Below the pieces are notes generated by a model. That model worked only from the letters and a program-made list of their open reading frames with translations. It searched no databases and was not told the origin of the DNA. From Vibrio sp. Hep-1b-8 (GTDB lineage: Bacteria > Pseudomonadota > Gammaproteobacteria > Enterobacterales > Vibrionaceae): a stretch of DNA of 64,000 nucleotides. The stretch lies in assembly GCF_006124995.1 (NCBI RefSeq), contig NZ_QEWN01000108.1:62001-126000 (forward strand), read 5' to 3'. Both the position numbers and the translations under genes were made by a program. Within the stretch, counting starts at the first letter, position 1; every line of letters begins with the position of its first letter. Positions 26,378 to 36,155 of the stretch are shown one piece after another.

Positions 26378-27731
26378 CGTCATCCACTTCAATTTGTTCA
26401 ATTGCGACGATCTTGCTTCGGTTGAGAATGATCTTCCAACGATAGTAGCGTGGCTGGCCGTCGTGATTATCTTCTTTGGCAATCAGATTGATAAGATGAC
26501 GTTTTTCAACCGACTCGCGACTTACCTGCCCGTTATTGTTCATGTAAACCTTATTTGAGCCTTTGTCCATCAAGCGAGTTAATTCACGCATGCTAACCAA
26601 CAAAGACTCACGCGTTTCTTCATAACCACTCATAAACTTCGATGTCGACATTTCAGTTTTAGAGCTGTAGTGAAGCACTTGTTCTTCACGCTGGACAACG
26701 CGTTTCTTGCGGATTGACTGAATTCGGTCAGGCAACTTATCGAGAACCTTATAGTCTAGCCATTCGAGTTTCTGTCCCACCGCTTTCATGGTTGTTGGGT
26801 CTAAGTAAAGTTTACGCCATTTTGGGCGGCCTTTGCGAAGCCATCGCCACATCACATCACGCAGGTCATCTTTAAAAATTTCCCTTAATGCGTAAACAAA
26901 TGACATTAAGACAATGAAAGAGGCGGTGATCTCTCCCCAGTAGTCACGAGCAAGAATGGCTGTGATGGTAACAAACACCATGACAAAGCCAGTTGCACTG
27001 CCTTTAACGACTCGCTTCATATTGTTACCCAGCGACTGCGTGCGCTCCTTCAATACCACCGGATGTTCTATCAGGCGGCGCAATAGGCGCATTTTATTAC
27101 TGAGTCGTATGACGTCATCACGAACACTTTTGGAGTTATAATTGTTGAGCTTTCGGTGCGCTGCTTCTTTTTCTACAATGGCGAGCAAACTCTCTTTAAG
27201 GCTCTTATACTCGCTATCACGAGGCATATGTGCGACAAGCGACATCAAACGCTGTCCTGTGTACCAAGAAAGATAGTTGTCTATATTGGCGTAGTAACGC
27301 TTTAAGCTCTCTTCGTAAGGAATACTACGGCGCAGTTTCTTGAGAATATCGAGAGAGAGGTTGATGACTTCGTCGACCTCGTCAGTAGTGACAGACTCGG
27401 TATTGTGTTTATTGAGTTCGTTGACCGCTTTGTCTAGCGCGATAACATACTGATAGGCGAACAAACTCAAACTGACACGGTATTGAGTTGAAGAGAGCCT
27501 ACCTCGTTTAGCTAAGCGGCTGTGCACGAGAGGAAGGAGGGTTTTGTCACTGTAGTAAGCGCGTTTTTGAGATATCGACTCATAGTAGAATTCACTCTCT
27601 TTAAGGATGTCCGGCGAAAGCCCAAGCTCACCAGGTACGAAAAAATAGAGATCTAAATCCGATTTTTTTGTCGCTGCCATCGCATGAGAAATCTTGAGAG
27701 TGATGCCGTCCTGCTTATCAACAGTGATCAA
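26346..27731 (-). CDS. Conserved-looking membrane protein of unknown function
   Basis: A 461-residue protein I do not recognise. The first about 235 residues are hydrophilic and helical, rich in Lys, Arg and Glu. Two transmembrane helices follow (ATGFVMVFVTITAILA, about 247-262, and ITASFIVLMSFVYAL, about 269-283). The C-terminal about 170 residues are again soluble and basic, with a run of Arg/Lys (RIQSIRKKRVVQREEQ). The topology suggests both large domains face the cytoplasm with a short periplasmic turn. No catalytic motif is evident. The gene stands alone: convergent, overlapping the DUF4442 gene by 32 bases, and divergent from the CvfB-like gene with 89 bases between. Confidence 0.7.
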   Translation of the reverse strand: MITVDKQDGITLKISHAMAATKKSDLDLYFFVPGELGLSPDILKESEFYYESISQKRAYYSDKTLLPLVHSRLAKRGRLSSTQYRVSLSLFAYQYVIALDKAVNELNKHNTESVTTDEVDEVINLSLDILKKLRRSIPYEESLKRYYANIDNYLSWYTGQRLMSLVAHMPRDSEYKSLKESLLAIVEKEAAHRKLNNYNSKSVRDDVIRLSNKMRLLRRLIEHPVVLKERTQSLGNNMKRVVKGSATGFVMVFVTITAILARDYWGEITASFIVLMSFVYALREIFKDDLRDVMWRWLRKGRPKWRKLYLDPTTMKAVGQKLEWLDYKVLDKLPDRIQSIRKKRVVQREEQVLHYSSKTEMSTSKFMSGYEETRESLLVSMRELTRLMDKGSNKVYMNNNGQVSRESVEKRHLINLIAKEDNHDGQPRYYRWKIILNRSKIVAIEQIEVDDVSHPFSSMTE

Positions 27732-27820
27732 TTAACGCTCCTAAAAAAGGTATAAATATCTGGCGCAAGCATAACAGAGATTCGCTATAATCACCGCAAA
27801 TTTAACAAGAGACAGTTGAA

Positions 27821-28654
27821 ATGATTAAAGTTGGTCAGACGAACCACTTAGAAGTAGTAAAAATAGCCGATTTTGGCGTATTTCTCGATGCCGGAGATTA
27901 CGGTACGACCTTGCTTCCAAAACGTTTTGTACCTGAAGGTGTGGAAATTGGTAGCGTTATAGATGCATTTTTATACTTTGATTCTGACAGTCAGTTAGTC
28001 GCAACAACTGAGACTCCTGTTGCTCAAGTCGGCGAATGGGGGTTGATGAAGATCGAAGGTGTCAACACTACCGGTGCTTTCGCTGATTGGGGTATCAAAG
28101 GTAAAGACCTACTGATACCTTTTAGTGAGCAACGTTCACGTTTTGCGGCGGGGCAAACCGTACTTGTTTATGTCTACAGCGATAAAGCTTCTGGACGAAT
28201 TGTTGGAACAACGAAGTTTAATAAACTGCTGGATAAAACACCAGCAAATTACACTCGCAACCAACAGGTTGATTTAATCATCGCAGAGCGTAGCGAACTT
28301 GGTTACAAAGCCATTGTGGAAGGCCAGCACTGGGGAATGATTTTTAAATCAGATGTGTTTGGTAAGTTATTTATTGGTAAGCGACTTAAAGGTTACATCA
28401 AGAATATTCGCGAAGATGGCAAAATCGACCTGTCCCTGCAGAAAATCGGGGTTGGCAAGATGGATGAACTGAGCCAGAAGGTGATGGACTTATTGGAGAA
28501 GAAGGGTGGATTCTTACCTCTCAATGACAAGTCATCGCCAGAAGCTATCTTTGCCGCTTTCCGTACTAGTAAAGGCACGTTCAAGAAGACGATCGGCGGT
28601 CTGTACAAACAGGGTAAAATTGTGATTGAGAAAGAGGGCATTCGCCTGAGTTAA
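27821..28654 (+). CDS. CvfB/YitL-like S1-domain RNA-binding protein
   Basis: A 277-residue protein with three or so S1-like RNA-binding segments and a C-terminal winged helix, the CvfB arrangement. Residues 1-60 (IADFGVFLDAGDYGTTLLPKRF) and 65-130 (GAFADWGIKGKDLLIPFSEQ) are S1-like; residues 140-210 end with KIDLSLQK; the last 60 residues (SPEAIFAAFRTSKGTFKKTIGGLYKQGKI) form the winged helix. CvfB in Firmicutes affects virulence-gene expression and binds RNA; in proteobacteria the role is unclear. ATG 27821 begins the conserved sequence. It is monocistronic. Confidence 0.85.
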   Translation: MIKVGQTNHLEVVKIADFGVFLDAGDYGTTLLPKRFVPEGVEIGSVIDAFLYFDSDSQLVATTETPVAQVGEWGLMKIEGVNTTGAFADWGIKGKDLLIPFSEQRSRFAAGQTVLVYVYSDKASGRIVGTTKFNKLLDKTPANYTRNQQVDLIIAERSELGYKAIVEGQHWGMIFKSDVFGKLFIGKRLKGYIKNIREDGKIDLSLQKIGVGKMDELSQKVMDLLEKKGGFLPLNDKSSPEAIFAAFRTSKGTFKKTIGGLYKQGKIVIEKEGIRLS

Positions 28655-28686
28655 CACAATTGGTTTGACTGTTAAGCCGAAAAAAA

Positions 28687-28790
28687 GGCCCAGAGCTGAT
28701 CCTGCTTTGGGCCTAGGGGAACGGCTCCTACAGAGCCTGCGCTAACTGTCTGATATATTGTATATATCGATAACCTAATTGTAGTTTATG
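28687..28790 (-). ncRNA. Candidate small RNA or structured 3' UTR downstream of rsmF
   Basis: On the minus strand two hairpins lie in series: GGCTC-TGTAG-GAGCC (28737-28723) and GGCCCA / TGGGCC (28713-28687), the second followed by a run of T. The terminator is 125 bases beyond the rsmF stop, far more than needed for simple termination. An AT-rich TATATACAATATAT stretch near 28760 could be a promoter. I do not recognise the RNA. The boundaries are guesses apart from the 3' end. Confidence 0.4.
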
Positions 28791-28840
28791 ATCGGCAATG
28801 CGCTAGGATTTTGTAGAATTTCATACTATTTAATGACCGC

Positions 28841-30265
28841 TTAAAACAAGCTTTTGTCTCTGACCAACTCTCTTGGTAGTCCATTCTTGATACGGTTACC
28901 CACCCACTTTCCTAATCCAATCACATCGTTAGCGAGTGTTACGATCACTTCACCTTGACCGGATAGGTCAGCAGGGCGAACATCACGTCCCATAAACCAC
29001 TCACGAGCCTCATCAATAGAAAGTGCTAGGGCTGTTCTCTCTTTACCAGTAGCTAATGCCGTTGCAACTTGATGCTGCCAGCGGTAGCCCTTTTTGTGGG
29101 CTTCAGCAATTTTGATCCCCATTCGGGAGAATCTAAGCTCACCAAGCATAGGTTCAAGAGCATCAGGGAACAACCATACGTCGTTGTCTCTCAACCAGAT
29201 AGAAGATGCTTGAGGTAAATTAATCTCCAGTTGAGTGTGGAGTTGTTTAGCAATGTCCGCTTGTACTTTAGCGCTCGCTTTCTCAAACGGAAATTTGCCC
29301 AAACGCTTTTTCACTTGAGGGGCGGAGACTGACGCAAGTTTGCGCATACGTGCAACAAAGAAGCCTTCACAATCATATACCTGAGGGAATATGTGTAGAA
29401 AACCGTCTTCGGTAAGAGCTTTATCGGCATCAGGGAAAAGGGAAGCGAGGCTATCGAACTCTACAGCATCACCAAAGGTCGCTTTAAGGTGATGACATAC
29501 TTGTTGATTCTCTTCAATACTGAGCGTGCAGGTTGAGTAGACCATAACGCCGCCAGGTTTTAACGCATGAAAAGCGCTTTCAATCAGATCTTTTTGTGTG
29601 TCAGAAATCGAAAGGACCGACTCTTTACTCCAGTTCTTCATGGCGTCTGCGTCTTTACGTACCGTACCTTCACCTGAACAAGGTGCATCAATCAATACTG
29701 CATCAAAGTGCTCGGGCAACCAGCCACCAAACACACGACCATCAAAGTTGCTAAGAGCGGCGTTACGTACTCCACAGCGCTCTATGTTAGCGTGGAGTAC
29801 TTTTACACGGCTTGCGGAAAACTCGTTGGCAACGAGCACACCTTGGTTGTTCATCTTTGACGCAATCTGAGTGGTTTTCGAGCCTGGTGCAGCCGCCATA
29901 TCGAGCACACTGGTGAAGTCATCTTGGTCATCCAAGAATAAAGCGGATACGGGCATCATAGAGCTGGCTTCTTGGATATAAAAAAGCCCAGACATGTGTT
30001 CTGCCGAGTTACCTAGCGGGACTTCCGATTCGTCTGCGTCAATCCAGAATCCTTCCTCACACCAGGGTACAGGTTGAAGTTGCCATCCTTTGTGTTGTGC
30101 TCGTTGAACAAACTCATCGATTGAGATTTTGAGTGTGTTGACCCGAATACTCTTACGCAATGGGCGCTGACATGCGGCGATAAAATCCGCCATGTTCAGT
30201 CCTTGGGGTAGGATTGATTGCATTTCAGCGAGAAAGTCGTCTGGTAGGTATACGTTCTGGTGCAA
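28841..30265 (-). CDS. rsmF: 16S rRNA m5C1407 methyltransferase RsmF
   Basis: A 474-residue RsmB/Nop2-family RNA cytosine-5 methyltransferase that modifies C1407 of 16S rRNA. SAM-binding motif VLDMAAAPGSKTTQIA, catalytic-region DAPCSGEGTVRKD and nucleophile motif STCTLSIEENQ are present, giving both conserved cysteines. The C-terminal about 160 residues form the PUA-like extension found in YebU. The start MHQNVYLPDDFL at 30265 matches the family. In E. coli the order yebS-yebT-yebU(rsmF) is the same as here on one strand, with 85 bases between letB and rsmF. Confidence 0.96.
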   Translation of the reverse strand: MHQNVYLPDDFLAEMQSILPQGLNMADFIAACQRPLRKSIRVNTLKISIDEFVQRAQHKGWQLQPVPWCEEGFWIDADESEVPLGNSAEHMSGLFYIQEASSMMPVSALFLDDQDDFTSVLDMAAAPGSKTTQIASKMNNQGVLVANEFSASRVKVLHANIERCGVRNAALSNFDGRVFGGWLPEHFDAVLIDAPCSGEGTVRKDADAMKNWSKESVLSISDTQKDLIESAFHALKPGGVMVYSTCTLSIEENQQVCHHLKATFGDAVEFDSLASLFPDADKALTEDGFLHIFPQVYDCEGFFVARMRKLASVSAPQVKKRLGKFPFEKASAKVQADIAKQLHTQLEINLPQASSIWLRDNDVWLFPDALEPMLGELRFSRMGIKIAEAHKKGYRWQHQVATALATGKERTALALSIDEAREWFMGRDVRPADLSGQGEVIVTLANDVIGLGKWVGNRIKNGLPRELVRDKSLF

Positions 30266-30350
30266 GGTTCTGTCTCTACAAGCGTAAACGGTCGGTGATT
30301 ATAGCTAATTTCAATAAAAAACGCAGCGAATTCGCTGCGTTTCCCATGGA

Positions 30351-32984
30351 TTAAGGTTTTGGTATCGCTGTACGCCATGTGCGCCAGCTGTCTTCAGCTT
30401 TGGTATATAGGTAGAAGGACTGACCTTGACGAGCGATTGGCTCCAATTGTTTTTGTTCTGGCGTCGCAAAAGTTATTCCACCACGAACAATACTATCAAT
30501 TGTGCCGGCTCTAACATTGGCACCGGTAATACCGATCGATACGTCGACGCCAGATGTGTTCCAGAAAACACTGTTTTGACGAACTAAATAGGCGTATTGA
30601 GGCTCAATAGCAATGGTCGATATGACGCGATCAGCAAATTCACCTAACTGAACATTGGTTACTTGACCGACTTCTATCTCACGATAGAGTACCGGTGTAC
30701 CAACAGTGATAGAGCCGCGAGATTCACTTTGTAGGGTGAAGGTAATGCCGTTTATCGCCGGTTGTTGGTGGTTAAGTTCAAAGGCATATGTCGCTTTGCC
30801 GTTACCCGGTAACACGTTGATCGATTGTGCCAGGAGGTTTTGAATGTTCTTCACACCACTAAGACCCACTTGCGCTTTAGGTAACCAGAAGTACGACCCA
30901 GCAACCGCAATTGTATTGGTGTATTCAGGTAATATACGCGCCTTGACTTCTACTCTGTTGAGTTTGAAGTCTGGAATAACCAAGGTGACCTCACCAACTT
31001 TTACTCCGTTATAGTTGATTGAAGTGCCTTTTGTGATTGTGTTTTCGCCATTGAGTGTCAATGAGATCACTTGGCCATATTTCCTTGCAGTCTTGAAGTC
31101 TGAGTAGAGCAACCATTTGCCGTTTTGCTTATTTTCGACTCCAGGCAGAGAATCGAATGCAATGCCTCCCTGGATCAAAGAGGTGAGTGGGGCAGCCTTA
31201 ACGTTGATGCCTGCAAGGCTTGCATCTATCTCAACGCCTGAGCGGTTCCAGAATACGGTTTGATCAGTGACAAGGTGCTTATATTGATTTTCTATACTCG
31301 CGCTGATGATGACACCACCGTCGACCAAATAGAAGTCAGCAACATTACCCACTTGCAGATTTCGATACAACAGAGGACTGCCTTTACTGATCGAAGGTAA
31401 TTCGTTAGCAAAAAGGGTCAACTTGGTAGAACCTGAGATATTGTACTTAGCGAGTTCTGCAAGTGATTTGTTTTGATAGAGCGTGTATTGCGCCTGTGGC
31501 TGAGCTTTTCCTTCACTAACGAAACTAATAGAACCCGTTAGAAGCTGTTTTGCTGGTGGCACGGTAATATTCAAGCCTGATTCAGTCAATTCGGCACTGG
31601 CGCTACCTGTCACGAAGAAGCGGTTTTGAGACTTAATAAGGTGCGCATAGTCGCTATCGATTAGCGCATCTAGCTGCACTTTGTCGTTAACTAGGCTCAC
31701 TTGCGTTACCGAACCTACGCTGATACCACGGTAGAGGATGTTGGCACCCTGATCGAGTCCAAACGAATTGTCTGACACTAATTGAAGTGAGACAGAGTGG
31801 GCTTGTTGGCGTTTGAAGTCGTCTTTTCTTACTGCGCTAAAATGTCGTGAACGCTCGCCGTCACCAGGAACCACGGTCAGGAAGTTACCTTTTACGATGT
31901 TAGCGATGTTTTCTACTCCCGATAGAGAGACTTTCGCTTCTTCAAGAATGAAGCGGCTACCCGTTGTCAGCATGTCACTAAAAGCAGGCTGGATTGCTGC
32001 AGAAGCAACGATGTTCTCTCTACCTTGACTCAACTCTAAATCTGTAATCTGTCCGATCTCGATACCACGGTACATGATTGGTGCGCCAGAAGCGTTGATC
32101 TTGTTGTCATCTGGTAAATCAATCTTTATTGCGATACCTCGACCAGCGGTTTTTAAATCTGGATAGAGTTTAAACTGAGAGTTATCTGCAACAGGCTCAC
32201 CACCATCAGGTGAGTCGACAGCAATAGAGCCTCCAAGCAGAGCACTGAAACTTTCCAGTTTTACATCAACCCCTTCGAATCCTATGTTGGCACCAATACC
32301 ACTGACGTTCCAGAAGCGGCTATCGTCGGTGATGATGTGGCGATACTCATCGCGTATCGAGGCTTGGATGATGACGTTTTTCGAATCACGGTCAAGCTGA
32401 TAGCTATACACTTCACCAATCGGTATCTTTCGATAAACGATTTGTGAACCGACCGAGATACCGCCTAAGTCTCTCGATTTTAGTGAAATATTAAGCCCTT
32501 GGTTTGCCAGTAAATCGGAGGGAGCACGCTCTAGAGCGGTAAACTTGGTCTCAGGCTCGGAAGGGTTATTACCTGGAGAAATCGCGATATAGTTACCCGA
32601 AACAAGTGCATCAAGGCCAGAAATCCCAGACAGACTCGCTGTGGGTTTGACCAACCAGAAACGCGCTTCTTTGGTCAGCAATTTCGTGGCTTGTGGGTAG
32701 ATGTCCGCATCGACGTAGATACTCTGTAAGTCTGGGGACAAATTGATGTCTTTCACCATGCCCACTTCTAAGCCTTGATAGCGGATGGTGGTTCTTCCTG
32801 CGATCAAGCCTTGTGCATCAGAGAAGTAGATCTGGACTCGTTGCCCGGCATCTTGCACGGCTTTGAACACCAGCCATCCTGCCAGTACCATAGTTAAGAT
32901 TGGTAGCAGCCAAAGTGGTGATATTCCTTTATTACGCTTGATATGCGGGGAATATGAGTTTTGTGTGGGAGAAGGGTTACTCAT
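30351..32984 (-). CDS. letB: Intermembrane lipid transport protein LetB (YebT), seven MCE domains
   Basis: An 877-residue periplasmic MCE protein, the same length as E. coli LetB. One N-terminal transmembrane helix (LWLLPILTMVLAGWLVF, about 24-40) anchors it. Seven MCE domains can be counted by the recurring G-x-x-(V/I)-x-Y-R/N-G-x-x-V/I-G motif, including TTIRYQGLEVG, QIVYRKIPIG, PIMYRGIEIG, NILYRGISVG, PLLYRNLQVG, SINYNGVKVG and PVLYREIEVG. In E. coli the hexamer stacks seven rings into a tunnel spanning the periplasm for lipid movement. Its ATG overlaps the letA stop by eight bases (ATGAGTAA), so translation is coupled. Confidence 0.96.
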   Translation of the reverse strand: MSNPSPTQNSYSPHIKRNKGISPLWLLPILTMVLAGWLVFKAVQDAGQRVQIYFSDAQGLIAGRTTIRYQGLEVGMVKDINLSPDLQSIYVDADIYPQATKLLTKEARFWLVKPTASLSGISGLDALVSGNYIAISPGNNPSEPETKFTALERAPSDLLANQGLNISLKSRDLGGISVGSQIVYRKIPIGEVYSYQLDRDSKNVIIQASIRDEYRHIITDDSRFWNVSGIGANIGFEGVDVKLESFSALLGGSIAVDSPDGGEPVADNSQFKLYPDLKTAGRGIAIKIDLPDDNKINASGAPIMYRGIEIGQITDLELSQGRENIVASAAIQPAFSDMLTTGSRFILEEAKVSLSGVENIANIVKGNFLTVVPGDGERSRHFSAVRKDDFKRQQAHSVSLQLVSDNSFGLDQGANILYRGISVGSVTQVSLVNDKVQLDALIDSDYAHLIKSQNRFFVTGSASAELTESGLNITVPPAKQLLTGSISFVSEGKAQPQAQYTLYQNKSLAELAKYNISGSTKLTLFANELPSISKGSPLLYRNLQVGNVADFYLVDGGVIISASIENQYKHLVTDQTVFWNRSGVEIDASLAGINVKAAPLTSLIQGGIAFDSLPGVENKQNGKWLLYSDFKTARKYGQVISLTLNGENTITKGTSINYNGVKVGEVTLVIPDFKLNRVEVKARILPEYTNTIAVAGSYFWLPKAQVGLSGVKNIQNLLAQSINVLPGNGKATYAFELNHQQPAINGITFTLQSESRGSITVGTPVLYREIEVGQVTNVQLGEFADRVISTIAIEPQYAYLVRQNSVFWNTSGVDVSIGITGANVRAGTIDSIVRGGITFATPEQKQLEPIARQGQSFYLYTKAEDSWRTWRTAIPKP

Positions 32985-34236
32985 TTAACGACTCTTTTCT
33001 ATCAAATTCTTCTGGGTAATTGTCCCAAATTAGTCTCGGATCCATGCTTTCTGCGGCTAACATGGTGAGCACAACTACAATACCAAATGCGACCGCGCCA
33101 TAGCCTGGTGTAAAGTCGAGAATTTGGCCTCTATCAACTAATGTCATCATGATCGAGATGACAAACAGATCCATCATCGACCAGCGACCAATCCATTTAA
33201 TGACAAAATAGATGCGCATTCTGTGTTTGTGGTAAATCTTGCGTTTGAACTGTATCGCCATTAACAGGTAAGACAGCCCTAGGATCTTGGCAACGGGAAC
33301 CACGATACTGGCAACAAAAATGATGATGGCGATGCCAGTCATTCCACTATTTACTAGCGAAGCAACGCCAGAAAAAATGGTATCTTCTAAGCGTTTGCCG
33401 TTAGTTAATAAAATTGAAATTGGAATGATGTTAGCAGGAAATATCGCAATACTGGCGGCGATGAGATAAGCCCATGTTTTTTGAATCGAGTACGGTTTGC
33501 GATGATGGATAGGGCTTTTACAACGCAAGCATTCCGTCCCTTCAGGTTGAGAAAGGTGACAGTGATGGCAGTGAAGCGTTTTTTCTGACAACGCGTATTG
33601 CTCTTCCGCATGAAACACTTCCCAGTATCGGCGCACGTTTACTCGTGTCACCAGTAGTACGGTAGAGACTTGCAGCAGCACTAGACCAATCAAGCCCGGT
33701 CCAACGTAGATATCCGAGTAATCTTGGAGTTTGAAACACGAAATGGCGATGCTAACAAGAAAGACATCAATCATTACCCACGCTTTGACATAGTCAATAA
33801 TTGACAGCGAACTCTTGAGCAAACGAAACGAGCCTTTGCTCAGCGCGATATGCGCCGCGACAACCGAACTACACAACAAAAGGGGCGCTATCGAACTGCA
33901 AAAGAAAATAAGCAGTGACAGGAGTACAAAACCTTCTTGAAAAAGTGCCAATACGCCTGAGGGTAAAGTCGCAGGAATCATCACGCCGAAAAGACGAATG
34001 CTTATAAACTCGAAAAAGTGCGAAGGAACAAACAGTAAAAGGCAAGTTATTGCAATCGCTAAATTGCCTGACAGAGAAGGATTCCCCCCTCGGTATAGAT
34101 GACTATTGCATCTAGGGCAGTAGGCGCTTTTGCCTCTCTCCACAGAGACAAGGTCAACGGGTAGTTCACAGCCGTGGCAAAGCCTAATATTGGTTGGCTT
34201 GGAGTCATGAGCATGCAAGAGCTGAGGGGCGTTCAT
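32977..34236 (-). CDS. letA: LetA (YebS) integral membrane partner of LetB
   Basis: A 419-residue paraquat-inducible protein A family member. Two PqiA modules, each with a zinc-ribbon and four helices, are visible: Cys pairs at CHGCELPVDLV/YCPRCNSHLYR (residues about 20-46) and HCHHCHLSQ/ECLRCKSPIHH (about 216-240). LetA is thought to pass phospholipids to or from the LetB tunnel at the inner membrane. It starts the letA-letB pair; the msrC gene that precedes yebS in E. coli is here separated by an ABC exporter gene. ATG 34236 gives the standard MNAP-type start. Confidence 0.94.
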   Translation of the reverse strand: MNAPQLLHAHDSKPTNIRLCHGCELPVDLVSVERGKSAYCPRCNSHLYRGGNPSLSGNLAIAITCLLLFVPSHFFEFISIRLFGVMIPATLPSGVLALFQEGFVLLSLLIFFCSSIAPLLLCSSVVAAHIALSKGSFRLLKSSLSIIDYVKAWVMIDVFLVSIAISCFKLQDYSDIYVGPGLIGLVLLQVSTVLLVTRVNVRRYWEVFHAEEQYALSEKTLHCHHCHLSQPEGTECLRCKSPIHHRKPYSIQKTWAYLIAASIAIFPANIIPISILLTNGKRLEDTIFSGVASLVNSGMTGIAIIIFVASIVVPVAKILGLSYLLMAIQFKRKIYHKHRMRIYFVIKWIGRWSMMDLFVISIMMTLVDRGQILDFTPGYGAVAFGIVVVLTMLAAESMDPRLIWDNYPEEFDRKESLNE

Positions 34237-34272
34237 CGCAGCCCCTCTATATTTTTGGCATGAGAAAAGGGC

Positions 34273-36069
34273 CTAAGCGTGACTTTGCACGTTGCCGTAT
34301 AAGGTTTGATATAAGCCTTGCTGTTCAACCAATTCTCCATGAGTACCTGCTTGAGATACTTGACCGTCTTCAAGTACGTAGATCAAATCTGCCTGTTTAA
34401 CCGCGGACAATCTATGCGCGACAATTAATGTTGTGCGACCACGTAGAAACTCGGTAAGCGCTTTATGCAATGCGGCTTCTGTTGCAGTATCGAGTGCCGA
34501 CGTCGCTTCATCCAAAATGACAAACTTAGGATTACTCAATATCATTCTCGCAATCGCTAGGCGCTGACGTTGTCCACCTGACAGCCGAATACCATTGCGG
34601 CCTATTTGCGTATCAAGTCCATCACTGAGTTGACTGATGACATCTTGCATCTGCGCAACTTCAAGCGCACGCCATAAAGATAAGTCATCATATTCTGTGC
34701 CTAGTGTCAGATTATGCCTTAAAGTGTCATTAAAGAGTATAGGCTGTTGTAATACAACGGCAATTTGCTCTCTAATTATTTCAAAACTGATATCATTTGT
34801 CGCTTGACCATTGTAGCGGATATAGCCGGAGTTAGGCTGATACACACCGATAAGCAACTGGATCAATGTTGACTTGCCCCCGCCGCTGGAACCGACCAGC
34901 GCCACTTTTTTACCCGCTGGTATGGTGAGGCTCAATTTAGAGAGGACTTGTACTTCATCATTGTAAGAAAAACTCACCTTGTCGATTTCAACATCGACTT
35001 CTCGATCATCAGTAAATGGATTCACCTTACTTTGAGGGCGATGTTCTTCTTCTAAATCTAATAGGGCATTGATCCGTTTCAGTGCGGCTTTGGCACTATA
35101 CCAAGAAAACTGAATGCCAAGCAGTTCTTGAACAGGAGAGAGCATGAACCAAAGGTAGCCAAATACTGCGAAGATTTGACCTATGGTCAGGTCACTAAAC
35201 AAGACCATTAACATTGCAACTGCACGGAATAACTCAAATCCTAATAAAAATAGAAGGAAAGAGACTCGACCAGCGGCTTCCGATTGCCATGCATACTTAT
35301 CTGCATCTTGGCGAATGTGGTCTGCATGGGTTTTTAGTTCGTTAAGAAATTCCCGTTCTCGATTTGCCGCTCTTAGTTGATAGATGCCATCTAAGGTCTC
35401 GACTAATCGATTCTGAAAACGTTCAAACGATTGATTTTCGCGCTTTTTAAGATGCTTTACTTTACTGCCTAGCTTACGCGAAAAATAGATTACAACCGGA
35501 TTAACCAAAAGAATAAACAGACCTAAACGCCAGTCTAGCCAGAGAAGAACCCCTGCAGTACCTATGACAGTCAACAGGCTGATAAGAAATTTACTGAGAG
35601 TCGAACCAATAAACTGATCGATGGTTTCTATGTCAGTAATCAAGTGAGCATTGATACCTCCAGAGCCACGAGTCTCATACTGCCGAATGCTGATACGGCC
35701 GAGTTTATCGATCATTTTGCTACGCATTTGATACGTAATGGTTTTAGATACCAAAGTAAACTGACGGCTCTGTACGATGGAAAGTGCTTGGCTAGCCGTA
35801 CGCATAAGTACAACTAAGAGCAGGGTCAAAAAGATATAGCCAGTTGCTGTCTGCATCGAATCAGGTAACAGTTGGTTCATCACTTTAAGGCCCGTACCGG
35901 GTTGGTTGAGCAACACTTCGTCGACCATAAGTGGCATCAACAATGGAATGGGCACACTGATTAAGGTGGCGATGAAAGCAATGACATTGGCAAATATCAG
36001 CTTATTGCGGTGTTGTTTTACTTGTGTTATCAACCAAGAACGGCTAATAGTGTTGGAATTGTTAGTCAT
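34273..36069 (-). CDS. ABC exporter, fused permease-ATPase
   Basis: A 598-residue half-transporter with an N-terminal six-helix type IV exporter domain (about 25-310) and a C-terminal ATPase: Walker A GSSGGGKST, signature LSGGQRQRLAIARM, Walker B FVILDEATSALD and the H-loop IVAHRLSAV. It would work as a homodimer in the inner membrane. The substrate cannot be read from sequence; the ARTASQALS and peptide/lipid-exporter-like layout is compatible with lipid, peptide or siderophore export. There is no C39 protease domain. It lies 36 bases upstream of letA on the same strand, so it may be the first gene of an abc-letA-letB transcript. A Fur-like sequence lies at its 5' end. Confidence 0.88.
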   Translation of the reverse strand: MTNNSNTISRSWLITQVKQHRNKLIFANVIAFIATLISVPIPLLMPLMVDEVLLNQPGTGLKVMNQLLPDSMQTATGYIFLTLLLVVLMRTASQALSIVQSRQFTLVSKTITYQMRSKMIDKLGRISIRQYETRGSGGINAHLITDIETIDQFIGSTLSKFLISLLTVIGTAGVLLWLDWRLGLFILLVNPVVIYFSRKLGSKVKHLKKRENQSFERFQNRLVETLDGIYQLRAANREREFLNELKTHADHIRQDADKYAWQSEAAGRVSFLLFLLGFELFRAVAMLMVLFSDLTIGQIFAVFGYLWFMLSPVQELLGIQFSWYSAKAALKRINALLDLEEEHRPQSKVNPFTDDREVDVEIDKVSFSYNDEVQVLSKLSLTIPAGKKVALVGSSGGGKSTLIQLLIGVYQPNSGYIRYNGQATNDISFEIIREQIAVVLQQPILFNDTLRHNLTLGTEYDDLSLWRALEVAQMQDVISQLSDGLDTQIGRNGIRLSGGQRQRLAIARMILSNPKFVILDEATSALDTATEAALHKALTEFLRGRTTLIVAHRLSAVKQADLIYVLEDGQVSQAGTHGELVEQQGLYQTLYGNVQSHA

Positions 36070-36074
36070 TATAA

Positions 36075-36089
36075 TGAGAATGCTTACTA
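36075..36089. promoter_or_regulatory. Weak Fur-box-like sequence
   Basis: TGAGAATGCTTACTA lies just upstream of the ABC exporter start. The left half matches the 7-1-7 Fur consensus at six of seven positions and the right half at four of seven, so this is suggestive only. Confidence 0.25.
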
Positions 36090-36155
36090 TTTGTAGTTTG
36101 CGAAATTGTACGCAGATTCATAGTGGAAGTCTCTAGTTTTCAAATGGATGTATAA

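Noticed and set aside
31640-31665. GGTGCGCATA, like the left half of a dif site
   Set aside because: The rest of the 28-bp dif site is absent and it lies within letB coding sequence.
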